Assembly: GCA_963731615.1 (NCBI GenBank)
Contig: CAVSWD010000005.1
Coordinates: forward strand, 62,001-126,000
Source of the DNA: Gaiellasilicea sp963731615
GTDB taxonomy: Bacteria > Actinomycetota > Thermoleophilia > Gaiellales > Gaiellaceae
Length of the DNA: 64,000 bases
Reading direction: 5' to 3'
Position 1 is the first letter of the stretch. The number at the start of each line of letters is the position of its first letter. The notes below the pieces were generated by a model. That model was not told the origin of the DNA. It did not search any database and saw only the letters and a program-made list of their open reading frames with translations. Of this stretch, positions 9,545 through 17,943 are shown piece after piece. Position numbers and translations under genes: made by a program.

Positions 9545-10875
9545 GCCGCGTCAGCAGCAGCGGCGTCATCGCGGCCGCGAACAGGACCGGCGCGGTGATC
9601 GACCCGCCGGACCGAGGTCGCGACGTGGTAGTCGAAGTCGAGCGGCGTCGTCCAGTAGATCGCGACCAGAGCGGCGAGGGACGACAGCGTGACGAAGAGC
9701 GTGAAGACCGCGAGCCCGCGTCCGGCCGGCCGCCAGAGCGCGAGGACGATCGCGGCGACGGCGAGCGCGACGAGCGCGAGCCAGGAGGACGGGTGGGCGA
9801 GCTCGCGGGCGATCGAGGCCGCGGCGCGCGGGATCCGGTCGACGAGCTGCCAGCAGATCGACGCGCCGACCCCGCCGCTGTCGGAGAAGGCGTTGCCGAG
9901 GCCGTGTCGCTCGTGACCAGAGCTCCCACGGGAGCGCGGCCGCCAGGATCGCCGCGACCACGGCGGCGAGCGGTCCGAGCGAACGGCGCCGTCGCCGCGC
10001 AGCGACCGCCACGGCGACGAGCAGCAGGAAGACGAAGACGAGCGCCCTCCACCTTCGTCCCGACCGCGGCGGCGCAGAAGACACCCGCCAGCCAGAGCTG
10101 CGTCGCGCTCGCCGTCCTCGACCCACCGCCAGGCGGCAACGCCCGCGAGCGCGAAGAAGACCGCGAGCGTGATGTCGGCGACGGCCGACGCGGTCTGGAT
10201 CTGCAGCGACGGAGCGAGCGCGATCGCCAGCACGACCACCCAGAGGAGAAGTGGACGCACCCGGTCGCGCAGCAGCGCGGCGAGCGCCCAGGGAAAGGCC
10301 AGGAAGACGAGCCCGAGCTGGAGGGGAACGAGCTCGTTCGGCAAGCCGCAGAACCGGTATGCGACGAGCTCGAGCACCGGGACGACGAGCGGATAGTCCG
10401 CGCTGACGACGCTCGCGGAGCCGAGGAACGCCGGGTCGAGGCCGCCGAGCTCCACGATCGAGACCGCCTTGATCGCCCAGATCGACCACGCATCGTCCGT
10501 CCAGATCGGCTGCACGGCGAGGTCGACGGCGAGGATCGCGAGCGCGACCAGGGTCGCGGCCGGCAGCAGCCGCAGCCAGCCCGCGACCGCGGAACGGGCC
10601 GCGGCGAGCGGAGATCGCCCGCGGCGAGCGAGACCCGGCGGCGAGCAGGCCGCGCACAGGAGCAGGAGCTGCCACCACGGTGAGCGCGAGCCCGAGCGAC
10701 GAGCAGCGCCGAGCCCAGAACGCCGACGGCGGCCGCGCCGGCGACGTAGGCGACGCCGAGCGACCACGGCAGGTCGGTCAGCAGCGGGGCGGATCCCGAT
10801 CAGCCGCAGCACGCCGTGCCCGGCGGCGAGCAGGGCCACGTTGGCCAGCGCCAGGACGGCGAGATCCCGCGTCAC
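9529..10875 (-). pseudogene. Polytopic membrane glycosyltransferase-like protein, frameshifted
   Basis: Membrane protein of roughly 450 residues with eight or more hydrophobic segments, resembling the GT39/GT-C group that uses polyprenyl-phosphate sugars on the outer face. It starts at GTG 10875 (VTRDLAVLALANVALLAAGH), overlapping the upstream stop in GTGA. The longest clean stretch (about 10640-10080) holds WTDDAWSIWAIKAVSIVELG, an acidic first extracytoplasmic loop expected of GT-C enzymes, and several helices. Frames change near 10800, 10700, 10070 and 9915. The C-terminal piece, TAPVLFAAAMTPLLLTRLSS, is near 9540, and the exact stop is uncertain. The donor sugar cannot be told. Confidence 0.6.
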
Positions 10876-11440
10876 GAGGCCCTCGCGAGGTAGACGGGCT
10901 CTCGGTCCGAGAGCCGGTTGCGGCCCACCAGCCGGGGCGCAGCCGCGCGCAGGCCGAGCCGCGCCGGCGTCGTCGCCCCAGGTGACGATCCAGTCCGCCG
11001 TCGCCGGGCGCGCGGGTCTGCCGGCGCGGGACGAGCGCGTAGCCGAGCCACGGGCGCAGCGACGTGCGGATCTCGGCGTAGGCGCGCGGGGAGACCGCCG
11101 CGTAGTAGGTCTCGTCCTCGGGGATCAGCGCGAGGAGCTGCTCGACCAGCTCGCCGTCGATCAGCTTCGTCTCCGCGCCGACGTAGCGCGCGTGCTCGGG
11201 GCCGACCGGCGCCGTCGCGCGGATGTCGTGGACGACGCGCCAGAGCGTGAACGGCGCCGCCCGCCACGGTGACGGCGAGCGCGCCGGTGACGAGCCAGAC
11301 GAGCGTCCGATCTCGGCCGGCTCCGAGCTGCTCGCCCACGCGTCCCCGCCCGAAGCACGAGCAACAGGAGCCCGCCGCACACGCCGAGCACGAGCATGAC
11401 GATGCCGGTCGTCCCCGGCTGTGAGCGGTAGGTTGAGCAC
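10872..11440 (-). pseudogene. Hypothetical membrane-anchored protein, frameshifted
   Basis: Not recognised. Joined frames give about 190 residues. A likely GTG start at 11440 (VLNLPLTAG) runs into a first helix, GIVMLVLGVCGGLLLLVLRA, in another frame near 11400-11345. A second helix, LVWLVTGALAVTVAG, follows near 11310, then a soluble tail with GELVEQLLALIPEDETYYAA and a C-terminus ending VYLARAS. The tail keeps similar composition across the frames, so it looks like a real gene carrying two or three single-base errors. It precedes and overlaps (GTGA) the GT39-like gene at 10875 and is probably co-transcribed. A role in the same glycan step is inferred from position only. Confidence 0.5.
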
Positions 11441-11452
11441 GGCCGAGGCGGG

Positions 11453-11458
11453 ATGCTA
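11453..11458 (-). promoter_or_regulatory. Candidate -10 element for the 11440 unit
   Basis: TAGCAT on the minus strand, 12 bases before the GTG at 11440. With TACACT (11465-11470) on the other strand it fills the 38-base divergent intergenic space. Confidence 0.25.
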
Positions 11459-11464
11459 CGTGCG

Positions 11465-11470
11465 TACACT
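11465..11470 (+). promoter_or_regulatory. Candidate leaderless -10 element, TACACT
   Basis: TACACT is eight bases before the ATG at 11479, the same hexamer and nearly the same distance as before the genes at 17944 and 31946. Confidence 0.45.
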
Positions 11471-11478
11471 GCGGCCCG

Positions 11479-12567
11479 ATGCAGCGTCGACGCCTTCGCG
11501 AGCTCGTCGTCGGCGAGCCGCCGCTCGCCGGACCGGGTCTTCTTCACGAGCCTCTGGTTCGAGGGCCACAACAACCCGCGCTACGCCGAGCTGCTGCCGC
11601 GCCTGTCGCGGCTCGACCGGTACCTCGCTCGTCGCCTCGGAGGAACGGATCCGGCGCGGGCTCCAGTACCGCGCCTTCCGCTGGAGCGCGCACGGTTCGC
11701 AACCCGGCGCTCTTCGCGCTCGCGAACCGCCGCTACCGGACGATGTTCACCGCCGACAACGAGCAGCTCGCGCTACTTCGGCGGGCCGGTCGTCTCCGAC
11801 GTCGACGATCCCGCGTTCACGCCTCGGGAGGTCGAAGCTGATGCAGCCGCCCGAGCCTCGAGGCGTTCGTCGTCACGGCGGACCGCGCCGGCCGCCGCTT
11901 CCACGAGCTCGGCGTCGAGGCTCCGTACCACGTCATCCCGCAGGGGATCAGCCTCAGCTCGCTCCGCGACGACCTCGTCGCCGAGGCTGCGGCGCGCCGC
12001 GGGCCCGGCGAGTTCGTCGTCGGCTGGATGGCCGCCTTCCTGCTCAGCGGCGAGGATCGCGGCGGCGACGGCCCGCTCTACAACGTCGAGCACCTGCTCG
12101 AGCTCTGGGACGAGATCCACGCGCGCCTCCCCCGGGCGCGGCTCTGGCTCGTCGGCGGCGCGAGCGACCGGATCCAGGAGCGCGTCGCGGGCCGTGACGA
12201 CATCGTTCTCTTCGGCCGTCTGCCGCGTGAGCAGGCGCTCGCGACCGCGGCCAACTTCGACCTCGCGCTCTACCCGCGGACGAAGGACACGGGCATCCAG
12301 GCGGCCAAGGTGGGCGAGTTCATCGGCCTCGGAGTGCCCACCGTCTCGTACGACTACGAGGTGACGGAGAACCTGCGCGAGACCGGCGCGGGCGTGCTCG
12401 TGCCGACGCCGCGCGAGTTCGTCGACGCGGTCGTCCACCTCGGCGAGGACGAGGGTGCCCGCGCGGGGTTCGCGGCCGCGGCGCGAAAGGCCGGCGCGGA
12501 GCTGGACTGGGACGTGCTGGCACGGCGCTACGAGGAGCTGCTCGACCTCTACCTGCCGCGCGGCTAG
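11479..12567 (+). pseudogene. Glycosyltransferase family 4-like, frameshifted in its 5' half
   Basis: GT-B glycosyltransferase of about 360 residues. The ATG at 11479 opens MQRRRLRELVVGEPPLAG, then the frame changes to DRVFFTSLWFEGHNNPRYAE. Further pieces near 11640-11880 (IRRGLQYRAFRWSAH, MFTADNEQLALL, GGPVVSDVDDPAFTPREV) need three or four more shifts. From about 11890 to the stop at 12567 the frame is clean: HVIPQGISLSSL, VVGWMAAFLLSGEDRGGDGP, LWLVGGASDRIQERV and IQAAKVGEFIGLGVPTVSYD, the last being the conserved donor-site region. The TAG at 12565-12567 shares CTAG with the stop of the convergent flippase gene. It is a single-gene unit with its own leaderless promoter. Confidence 0.75.
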
Positions 12568-14094
12568 ACCAGTTCGGGCGCGGGCGCGGCGCGGCCGGGC
12601 CGGGGCGAAGCTGCCTGCCGATGCTCGCCCGCTCGTCCGCGTCGAACCCGAATCGCCAGAGCGCGAAACCGCAGACGAGCAGCCAGGCGACCCCGAGCGG
12701 CAGCAGCTCGAGCCGGGTGTCGGGCTCTGCGTAGCGCGCGACGCCGACGAGGACGAGCAGCGCGGCAGCCGCGGCCGGAACGACGGGGCGCAGGACCGCC
12801 CGCGCGAACGTCCCCGACCCCGAGCGAGGCGGCAGGCCCGAGCAGCGCCACGACGGCGTAGACCAGCACGGCGAGATCGGTCACCAGCGTGCTCAGCGCG
12901 ACGCCCCAGATTCCCACCGTCGACGCCAGCACGACGGAGCAGACGCACGTTCGCAACCCCGGCGATCACGAGCGCGCGGGCGATCGCGCGCTGCCGGCCG
13001 CGCGCGATCAGGAACTGCGTGACGAGGTAGATCGGCTGATGCACGAGCAGCACGAGCGCAAGCAGCGCCAGGACCGGCGAGCTCTCGCCGTAGCCGGCTC
13101 CCACCCAGCCCAGGATGACCTGGTCGGGAACGAGCAGCAGGGGCAACGCGAGCAGAAGCGTCGCTGCGGTGCCACCGCGCAAGCCGGCGAGCAGCAGCCG
13201 CCGCTGCCGCTCCTCCTCGCGCGCCCCCTCGTGCTCCGCGAAGGCCGGATAGAGGAGGGTCGTGCCGACGCTGCCGAGCCCGAACGCGAGCGTGAAGAGC
13301 TTCGCGGGAATCGCGTAGAGCGCCGCGGCCCGCGCGCCGAGCACGATCCCGACCACGACGACGTCGGTCGCGAAGACGACCTTGTTGGCCACGTGGACGA
13401 GGAAGTTCGTCCAGCTGAAGGCCGTCAGCTCGCGCACACGGGCGCGGGTCACGAACGCGCGGGAGAGGCGGAGCCCGGGCAGCTCTCGGCGCAGCCACGC
13501 GAGCGGCAGGACGAGACGCAGGACCGTGATGCCGAGGGTGAGCGCCGCGAGCAGGACGAGGCCGCCGCCGTTCGGCAGCAGGAGGGCGACCAGCACGGCG
13601 TAGAGCACGCTCGAGACGAAGTTCGCGAGGTTCTGGAGGTCGAACCGCTGCTGCCCGACGAGCAGGTTGTTGAAGAGCCCGAGCGGGAAGCGCGCCGCGA
13701 TCGAGAGGACGACCAGGAAGCTCGCGATCCGCGCCTCCCAGACGAGGTCGTCCGGAGTCTCGACCAGAGCGGGAACGAACCAGGCGAGCGCCAGCCCGAC
13801 CGGCAGGGTGACCAGGCCGATCACCCCGTACAGCGCGAGTCCCACCGACGCGATCGCATTCGTGTCCTCGACGGAGCGTCGGCCGCGCGCCTCGGCCGCG
13901 TAGCGGACGACCGTCGGGCCGACGCCGAAGTCGAGCACCGAGAGATAGATCGTGATCGCGCCGATGAACGCCCAGATGCCGAACGAGTCGTCGCCGATCG
14001 AGTCGAGGATGATCGGCGTGACGACGAGCCCGGACACGATCGCCGCGCCGTAGACGGCGTACACGCCGAGCGCGTTGCGCCGGAAGAGCCTCAC
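12564..14094 (-). pseudogene. Wzx-type polysaccharide flippase (MATE/MOP superfamily), frameshifted near the 3' end
   Basis: Translocates lipid-linked repeat units across the inner membrane. The GTG at 14094 (VRLFRRNALGVYAVYGAAIV) overlaps the methyltransferase stop in GTGA. About 370 residues (14094-12980) read without interruption and contain ten hydrophobic helices, including FGIWAFIGAITIYLSVLDFG and LYAIPAKLFTLAFGLGSVGT, typical of the polysaccharide transport family. Near 12955 and again near 12815 the frame shifts. The remaining two to four helices and the C-terminus (RPGPAAPAPELV) end at TAG 12566-12564. The joined length of about 505 residues is slightly long but normal. A second, intact flippase lies at 37493-38806. 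Confidence 0.82.
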
Positions 14095-14796
14095 GGCGCG
14101 ACGGTCGCGACGACGTGGAAGTTCGCCGTCAGCGAGCCCGGGCGCGGCTCGCGCAGCGACCGAACGCGGCCGTCGAGCGCGGCGCCGCGCCCGGTTCAGG
14201 AGCCAGACCGGCGGCCGCGCGCAAGCGGCGTCCGGCGCAGCGCGATCTCGACGTAGGTGCCGAGCAGCATCGCGAGGCAGCGTCGCCGTCCCTGCGCCGG
14301 CGTCACCTCGACCGACTCCCAGTCGCCGTTCTCCTCGAAGAGCCGGGCGAGCCCGGCGTGCGTCCAGCGCCAGTAGTCCTGCGGCGACGGGTGGTAGACC
14401 TGCACGCCGTGCGTCGAGGCGAGGACGCGCCCGCCGGGCGCGGTGACGCGCCGCAGCTCTCGCACCGCCTGGGCGGGGTCGTCGCAGTGCTCGAGCACCT
14501 GCGTGCAGAGGACGAGGTCGAAGCTGGCGTCCGGCACGGGAAGCGCCTCGACGGCGCCGCGCAGCTCGGCGGCGGGATTGTCGACGACGTCGACGCCGAC
14601 GTACTCGCTCGCGCGGTCGGCGAAGAAGGGGTAGTACGGCTTCGGCCCGCAGCCGACGTCGAGGACGCGATAGCCGCCGTCGCCGGCTCGCGGCCTGCTC
14701 CTCGAGCCACGCGGCGAGGGGCGCGCGCACCGCCCACGTGGCGGAGCTGATGCGGGGCCGGCGCCGCTCCGCTCCGGGCCAATCGAGTCCGGTCAC
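14091..14796 (-). pseudogene. SAM-dependent methyltransferase, frameshifted
   Basis: Class I methyltransferase of about 235 residues when joined, perhaps methylating a sugar of the repeat unit. The start is GTG at 14796 (VTGLDWPGAERRRPRISSAT), seven bases after a TAGGTT hexamer. Motif I (YRVLDVGCGPKPYYPFFADR) lies in a second frame near 14670-14610. The central frame (14537-14290) reads ASFDLVLCTQVLEHCDDPAQ and APGGRVLASTHGVQVYHPSP, the usual methyltransferase-11 core. Frames shift again near 14285 and 14195, and the C-terminus (TANFHVVATVAP) ends at TGA 14093-14091, overlapping the flippase start. It forms a two-gene unit with the flippase. Confidence 0.7.
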
Positions 14797-14803
14797 GGAC
14801 GAG

Positions 14804-14809
14804 AACCTA
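14804..14809 (-). promoter_or_regulatory. Candidate leaderless -10 element, TAGGTT
   Basis: Minus-strand TAGGTT, seven bases before the GTG at 14796. It is divergent with TAGGGT for the epimerase gene in a 40-base gap. Confidence 0.45.
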
Positions 14810-14823
14810 ACCAACCGGTCCGG

Positions 14824-14829
14824 TAGGGT
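14824..14829 (+). promoter_or_regulatory. Candidate leaderless -10 element, TAGGGT
   Basis: TAGGGT, seven bases before the GTG at 14837. Confidence 0.45.
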
Positions 14830-14836
14830 CGCCCGC

Positions 14837-15771
14837 GTGAGTCGCACGGTCCTCGTCACGGGCGGAGCCGGGTTCATCGGCAGCAACCTCGTCCGCGCAC
14901 TCCTCGAGCGCGGCGACAGCGTCCGCGTCCTCGACAACTTCTCGACCGGGAACCGCGGCAATCTCGACGGGCTCGAGGACGACGTCGAGGTGATCGAGGG
15001 CGAGCTGCGCAGCTACGAGCGCGCCCACAACGCCGTCCGCGGCGCCGAGCTCGTCTTCCACCAGGGTGCGCTGCCCTCGGTGCCGCGCTCGGTGCAGGAT
15101 CCGCTGACGACGAGCGCCGTCACGATCGAGGGGACCCTGAACGTGCTGCTCGCCGCACGCGACGAGGACGTGCGCCGCGTCGTCTTCGCCTCCTCGTCGT
15201 CGGTCTACGGCAACACGGGGACGCTGCCGCGAACGGAGACGCAGCAGCCCGATCCGATCTCCCCCTACGCCGTCGCCAAGCTGGCCGCCGAGCGCTACTG
15301 CGTCAGCTTCCACCGCGTCTACGGGCTCGAGACGGTCGCGCTCCGCTACTTCAACGTCTTCGGCCCGCGCCAGGACCCGACGTCGCAGTACGCGGCCGTC
15401 GTCCCGCGCTTCCTCGCCGCGATCGACGACGGCCTGCCGTGCCGATCCACGGCGACGGCACCCAGTCGCGCGACTTCACCTACGTCGAGAACGTCGTCCA
15501 GGCGAATCTCCTCGCCGGCGATCGCCCCGGTGTCGGCGGCACGGTGCTGAACGTCGCCACCGGTCGCCAGGCGACGGTGAACGAGCTCGCCGAGGCGATC
15601 GGCGCGGTGCTCGGGAAGCCGGTCGAGAAGGAGCACCTGCCGACCCGAACCGGCGACGTGACCGACTCGTGGGCGGACGTCTCCGAGGCCAGGCGCGTGC
15701 TCGGCTACGAGACGTCGGTCGAGCTCGAGGACGGCCTCCGGCGCACGGCCGAAGCGCTGCTCGTCTCCTAG
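14837..15771 (+). CDS. NAD-dependent sugar epimerase (UDP-glucose 4-epimerase-like SDR), one frameshift
   Basis: Extended short-chain dehydrogenase of about 311 residues. VLVTGGAGFIGSNLVRALLE at the start binds NAD. SSSSVYGN supplies the catalytic Ser, and SPYAVAKLAAERY holds the Tyr-x3-Lys pair. RYFNVFGPRQDP is characteristic of the UDP-glucose / UDP-glucuronate 4-epimerase branch. The frame breaks near 15437: LPVPIHGDG would be restored by one extra G in CTGCCGTGCC. The second part (from 15439) reads IHGDGTQSRDFTYVENVVQA and ends LRRTAEALLVS. A single missing G inside a conserved stretch points to sequencing error. It would supply UDP-galactose or a related sugar to the region's transferases. 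It is a single-gene unit, ending four bases past the stop of the convergent glycosidase gene. Confidence 0.82.
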
Positions 15772-16926
15772 CGCAGGTTCTGGAACGCCGCGAACGAGGG
15801 CTTCTTCGCGCCGCCCGCCGTCAGCAGGCCGGACTGCCAGCCCTCGTCGGTGAGCCGGCGCTCGTCGCGGAGCAGGAACCAGATGAACATGTCGATCCGA
15901 GGATGCCGCTTGGCGATCCCGTACGACTGCGTCAGGTACTGCGCCTGCTTCGCCAGCGAGACGCCGATGATCTTGTCGGGCGGGTTCGTCTGGTAGCCGT
16001 ACTCGGTGATCCAGATGCGCTTGTTGCCGTAGAGCCGCGTCACCTCGTTGATGAGCAGCTGGAAGTTCCCGAGCGTGACGGCAGTGGCTGCGTTGCCACG
16101 GAGGCCGGGTGGCGGCGGCGTGCTCGGCGTCTCCCGGGTGCCGCCGTAGTACGGGTGATGGGCGTAGGCGTCGAAGCCCGTCGCTCCCGCCTTCTTCATC
16201 GCCCGCAGGAACGCCAGCGGCGAGACGGCCGGCCGGATCGAGTTCGGGTTGTTGTTCCCCCGTGGTCCGGTGACGCCGCAGGCGACCTTGGAGGCGCCCA
16301 CCGTCGTCTTCCGGACGCCCTTGACGATCGCGTTGCAGATCTTCGCGTAGTCGGTCGCGCTCTGAATCACGAACTTGCCGTTCACCTTGCGGTACTGCGG
16401 GCGGAGGAACGCGGGGTTGTTCGGCTCGCTCCAGGCGAGCCAGTTGCGCACCGCCGGCAGCGTGCGCCCGTCGACTCCCTTGAACGTGCCGCTGTAACGG
16501 CGCGCGGCGGCCGTCGCGAACCGCTCGAGGTCGAGCGAGCTCTTCGGGGCGACGTTGAGGCCGGCGGCGCTGTTCGCCCACGGCGGCGTGCCGATCACCG
16601 AGAACACGACCTTCATCCCGTTCTGCTGGGCGTAGTTGACCGTCCGGTCGTAGACCGACCAGTTGTACGCGGGATCGTTCGGGTTGGTCGGGTTGACCGG
16701 CTTGCGCTTCGCGACGCCGTTCGGGCCGCCCCAGACGAGGCTGACCCGGACGATCTCGGTGTTCAGCGTCTTCAGCATCGGGAACACCTGGTCGGGGTTG
16801 CCGTAGTTCAGCTGCGAGTCGTCGAAGAGCCCGTGCTCGATGAAGCGGGAGGCGCCGGCCGCGGGCGTGAGCAGTCCGGCGGCCACGGACGACGGCGGCC
16901 GCCAGGGCGAGCAGGCGCCTAGACAA
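15768..16926 (-). CDS. Secreted clan GH-A glycoside hydrolase, frameshift in the signal peptide
   Basis: Probable exported glycosidase of about 385 residues, (beta/alpha)8 fold. Two catalytic carboxylates are visible: the acid/base Glu in LAWSEPNNPAF and the nucleophile Glu in IWITEYGYQTNPP, spaced as in GH5/GH39-type enzymes. The signal peptide is split between frames: LSRRLLALAAAV from TTG 16926, then VAAGLLTPAAGA near 16880-16850, followed by mature SRFIEHGLFDDS. One base change near 16885 restores it. The TTG start overlaps the end of the UXS gene, so the two are coupled. A glycosidase inside a polysaccharide locus usually trims or releases the polymer; the substrate is unknown. The remainder of the frame to 15768 is clean. 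Confidence 0.78.
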
Positions 16927-17857
16927 CGAACGCTTCGGCCGAGAGGGACTGACGGAGGCGCCGGAGGCCCTCGTCGAGGGACACTTCGGGCTCCCAGCCG
17001 AGCAGCTGGCGCGCCCTGGTGATGTCGGGCTCGCGCACCTTCGGATCGTCCGTCGGCAGCGCCTCGTGGATGATCTCGCTGTCGCTCTCCCAGATCTCGA
17101 GCACCTTCTCGGCGAGCTGCAGCAGCGTGAACTCGTGCGGGTTGCCGATGTTCACCGGCATGTGCTCGCCGCTCTCGGCGAGCAGCACGAGCCCGCGGAT
17201 CAGGTCGTCGACGTAGCAGAAGCTCCGCGTCTGCGAGCCGTCGCCGAAGACCGTGATCGGCTTCCGCTCCATCGCCTGGCGGACGAAGGTGGGGATCGCG
17301 CGCCCGTCGTGCGGACGCATGCGCGGACCGTAGGTGTTGAAGATCCGGACGATCGCCGTGTCGACGCCCTGCTGGCGGTGGTAGGCCATCGTCATCGCCT
17401 CGGCGTAGCGCTTCGCCTCGTCGTAGACCCCGCGCGGGCCGATCGGGTTGACGTGCCCCCAGTAGGTCTCGGGCTGCGGGTGCACCTGCGGGTCGCCGTA
17501 GACCTCGCTGGTCGAGGCGAGCAGGAAGCGGGCGCGCTTCCACTTCGCGAGGCCGAGCGCGTTGTGCGTCCCGTAGGAGCCGACCTTCAGCGTCTGCAGC
17601 GGCAGCCGCAGGTAGTCGATCGGGCTCGCCGGGCTCGCGAGGTGGTAGACGAAGTCGACCGGCTCGTCGATCGCCAGGTGCTGCGTGAGGTCGTGGTGCA
17701 GGAAGACGAAGTCGTCGCCGCGGTTGTGCTCGACGTTCTGCAGCGACCCCGTCTCGAGGTTGTCGACACAGATCACCCGGTGGCCGCGCTCGAGCAGCGC
17801 GTCCGAGAGATGGGAGCCGAGGAAGCCGGCGCCGCCGGTGACGACCGAGGTTGGCAC
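16919..17857 (-). CDS. uxs: UDP-glucuronate decarboxylase (UDP-xylose synthase)
   Basis: Converts UDP-glucuronate to UDP-xylose with bound NAD. The 312 residues match the bacterial soluble form. TGGAGFLG at residues 7-14 is the Rossmann nucleotide loop and VICVDNLETG follows. LASTSEVYGDPQVHPQPE is the family signature with catalytic Thr/Ser and Glu, YDEAKRYAE holds Tyr-x3-Lys, and RIFNTYGPRMRPHDGRAIPT is diagnostic of UXS. Longer in-frame starts exist up to 18028, but GTG at 17857 begins directly at PTSVVTGG and lies six bases after TATGAT. It heads a two-gene unit with the secreted glycosidase. It implies xylose, or a sugar derived from it, in the polymer. Confidence 0.92.
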   Translation of the reverse strand: MPTSVVTGGAGFLGSHLSDALLERGHRVICVDNLETGSLQNVEHNRGDDFVFLHHDLTQHLAIDEPVDFVYHLASPASPIDYLRLPLQTLKVGSYGTHNALGLAKWKRARFLLASTSEVYGDPQVHPQPETYWGHVNPIGPRGVYDEAKRYAEAMTMAYHRQQGVDTAIVRIFNTYGPRMRPHDGRAIPTFVRQAMERKPITVFGDGSQTRSFCYVDDLIRGLVLLAESGEHMPVNIGNPHEFTLLQLAEKVLEIWESDSEIIHEALPTDDPKVREPDITRARQLLGWEPEVSLDEGLRRLRQSLSAEAFVV

Positions 17858-17863
17858 CGCGGC

Positions 17864-17869
17864 ATCATA
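17864..17869 (-). promoter_or_regulatory. Candidate leaderless -10 element, TATGAT
   Basis: Minus-strand TATGAT, six bases before the GTG at 17857. It is the closest match to the TATAAT consensus among the window's leaderless sites. Confidence 0.5.
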
Positions 17870-17931
17870 GCCCGGCCTTTCGGACACTTCCCGAAGCCTT
17901 ACGAATCGCTTACCCTCGCCGGAACCGCTCG

Positions 17932-17937
17932 TACACT
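17932..17937 (+). promoter_or_regulatory. Candidate leaderless -10 element, TACACT
   Basis: TACACT, six bases before the ATG at 17944. A weak -35 (TTACCC, 17910-17915) is 16 bases upstream. Confidence 0.5.
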
Positions 17938-17943
17938 GACGGC

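Noticed and set aside
11773..14961. 1062-residue minus-strand open frame
   Set aside because: It is a chance concatenation: only its middle part (flippase residues from 14094) is real. The ends run through the shadow of the plus-strand GT4 and of the methyltransferase in wrong frames.
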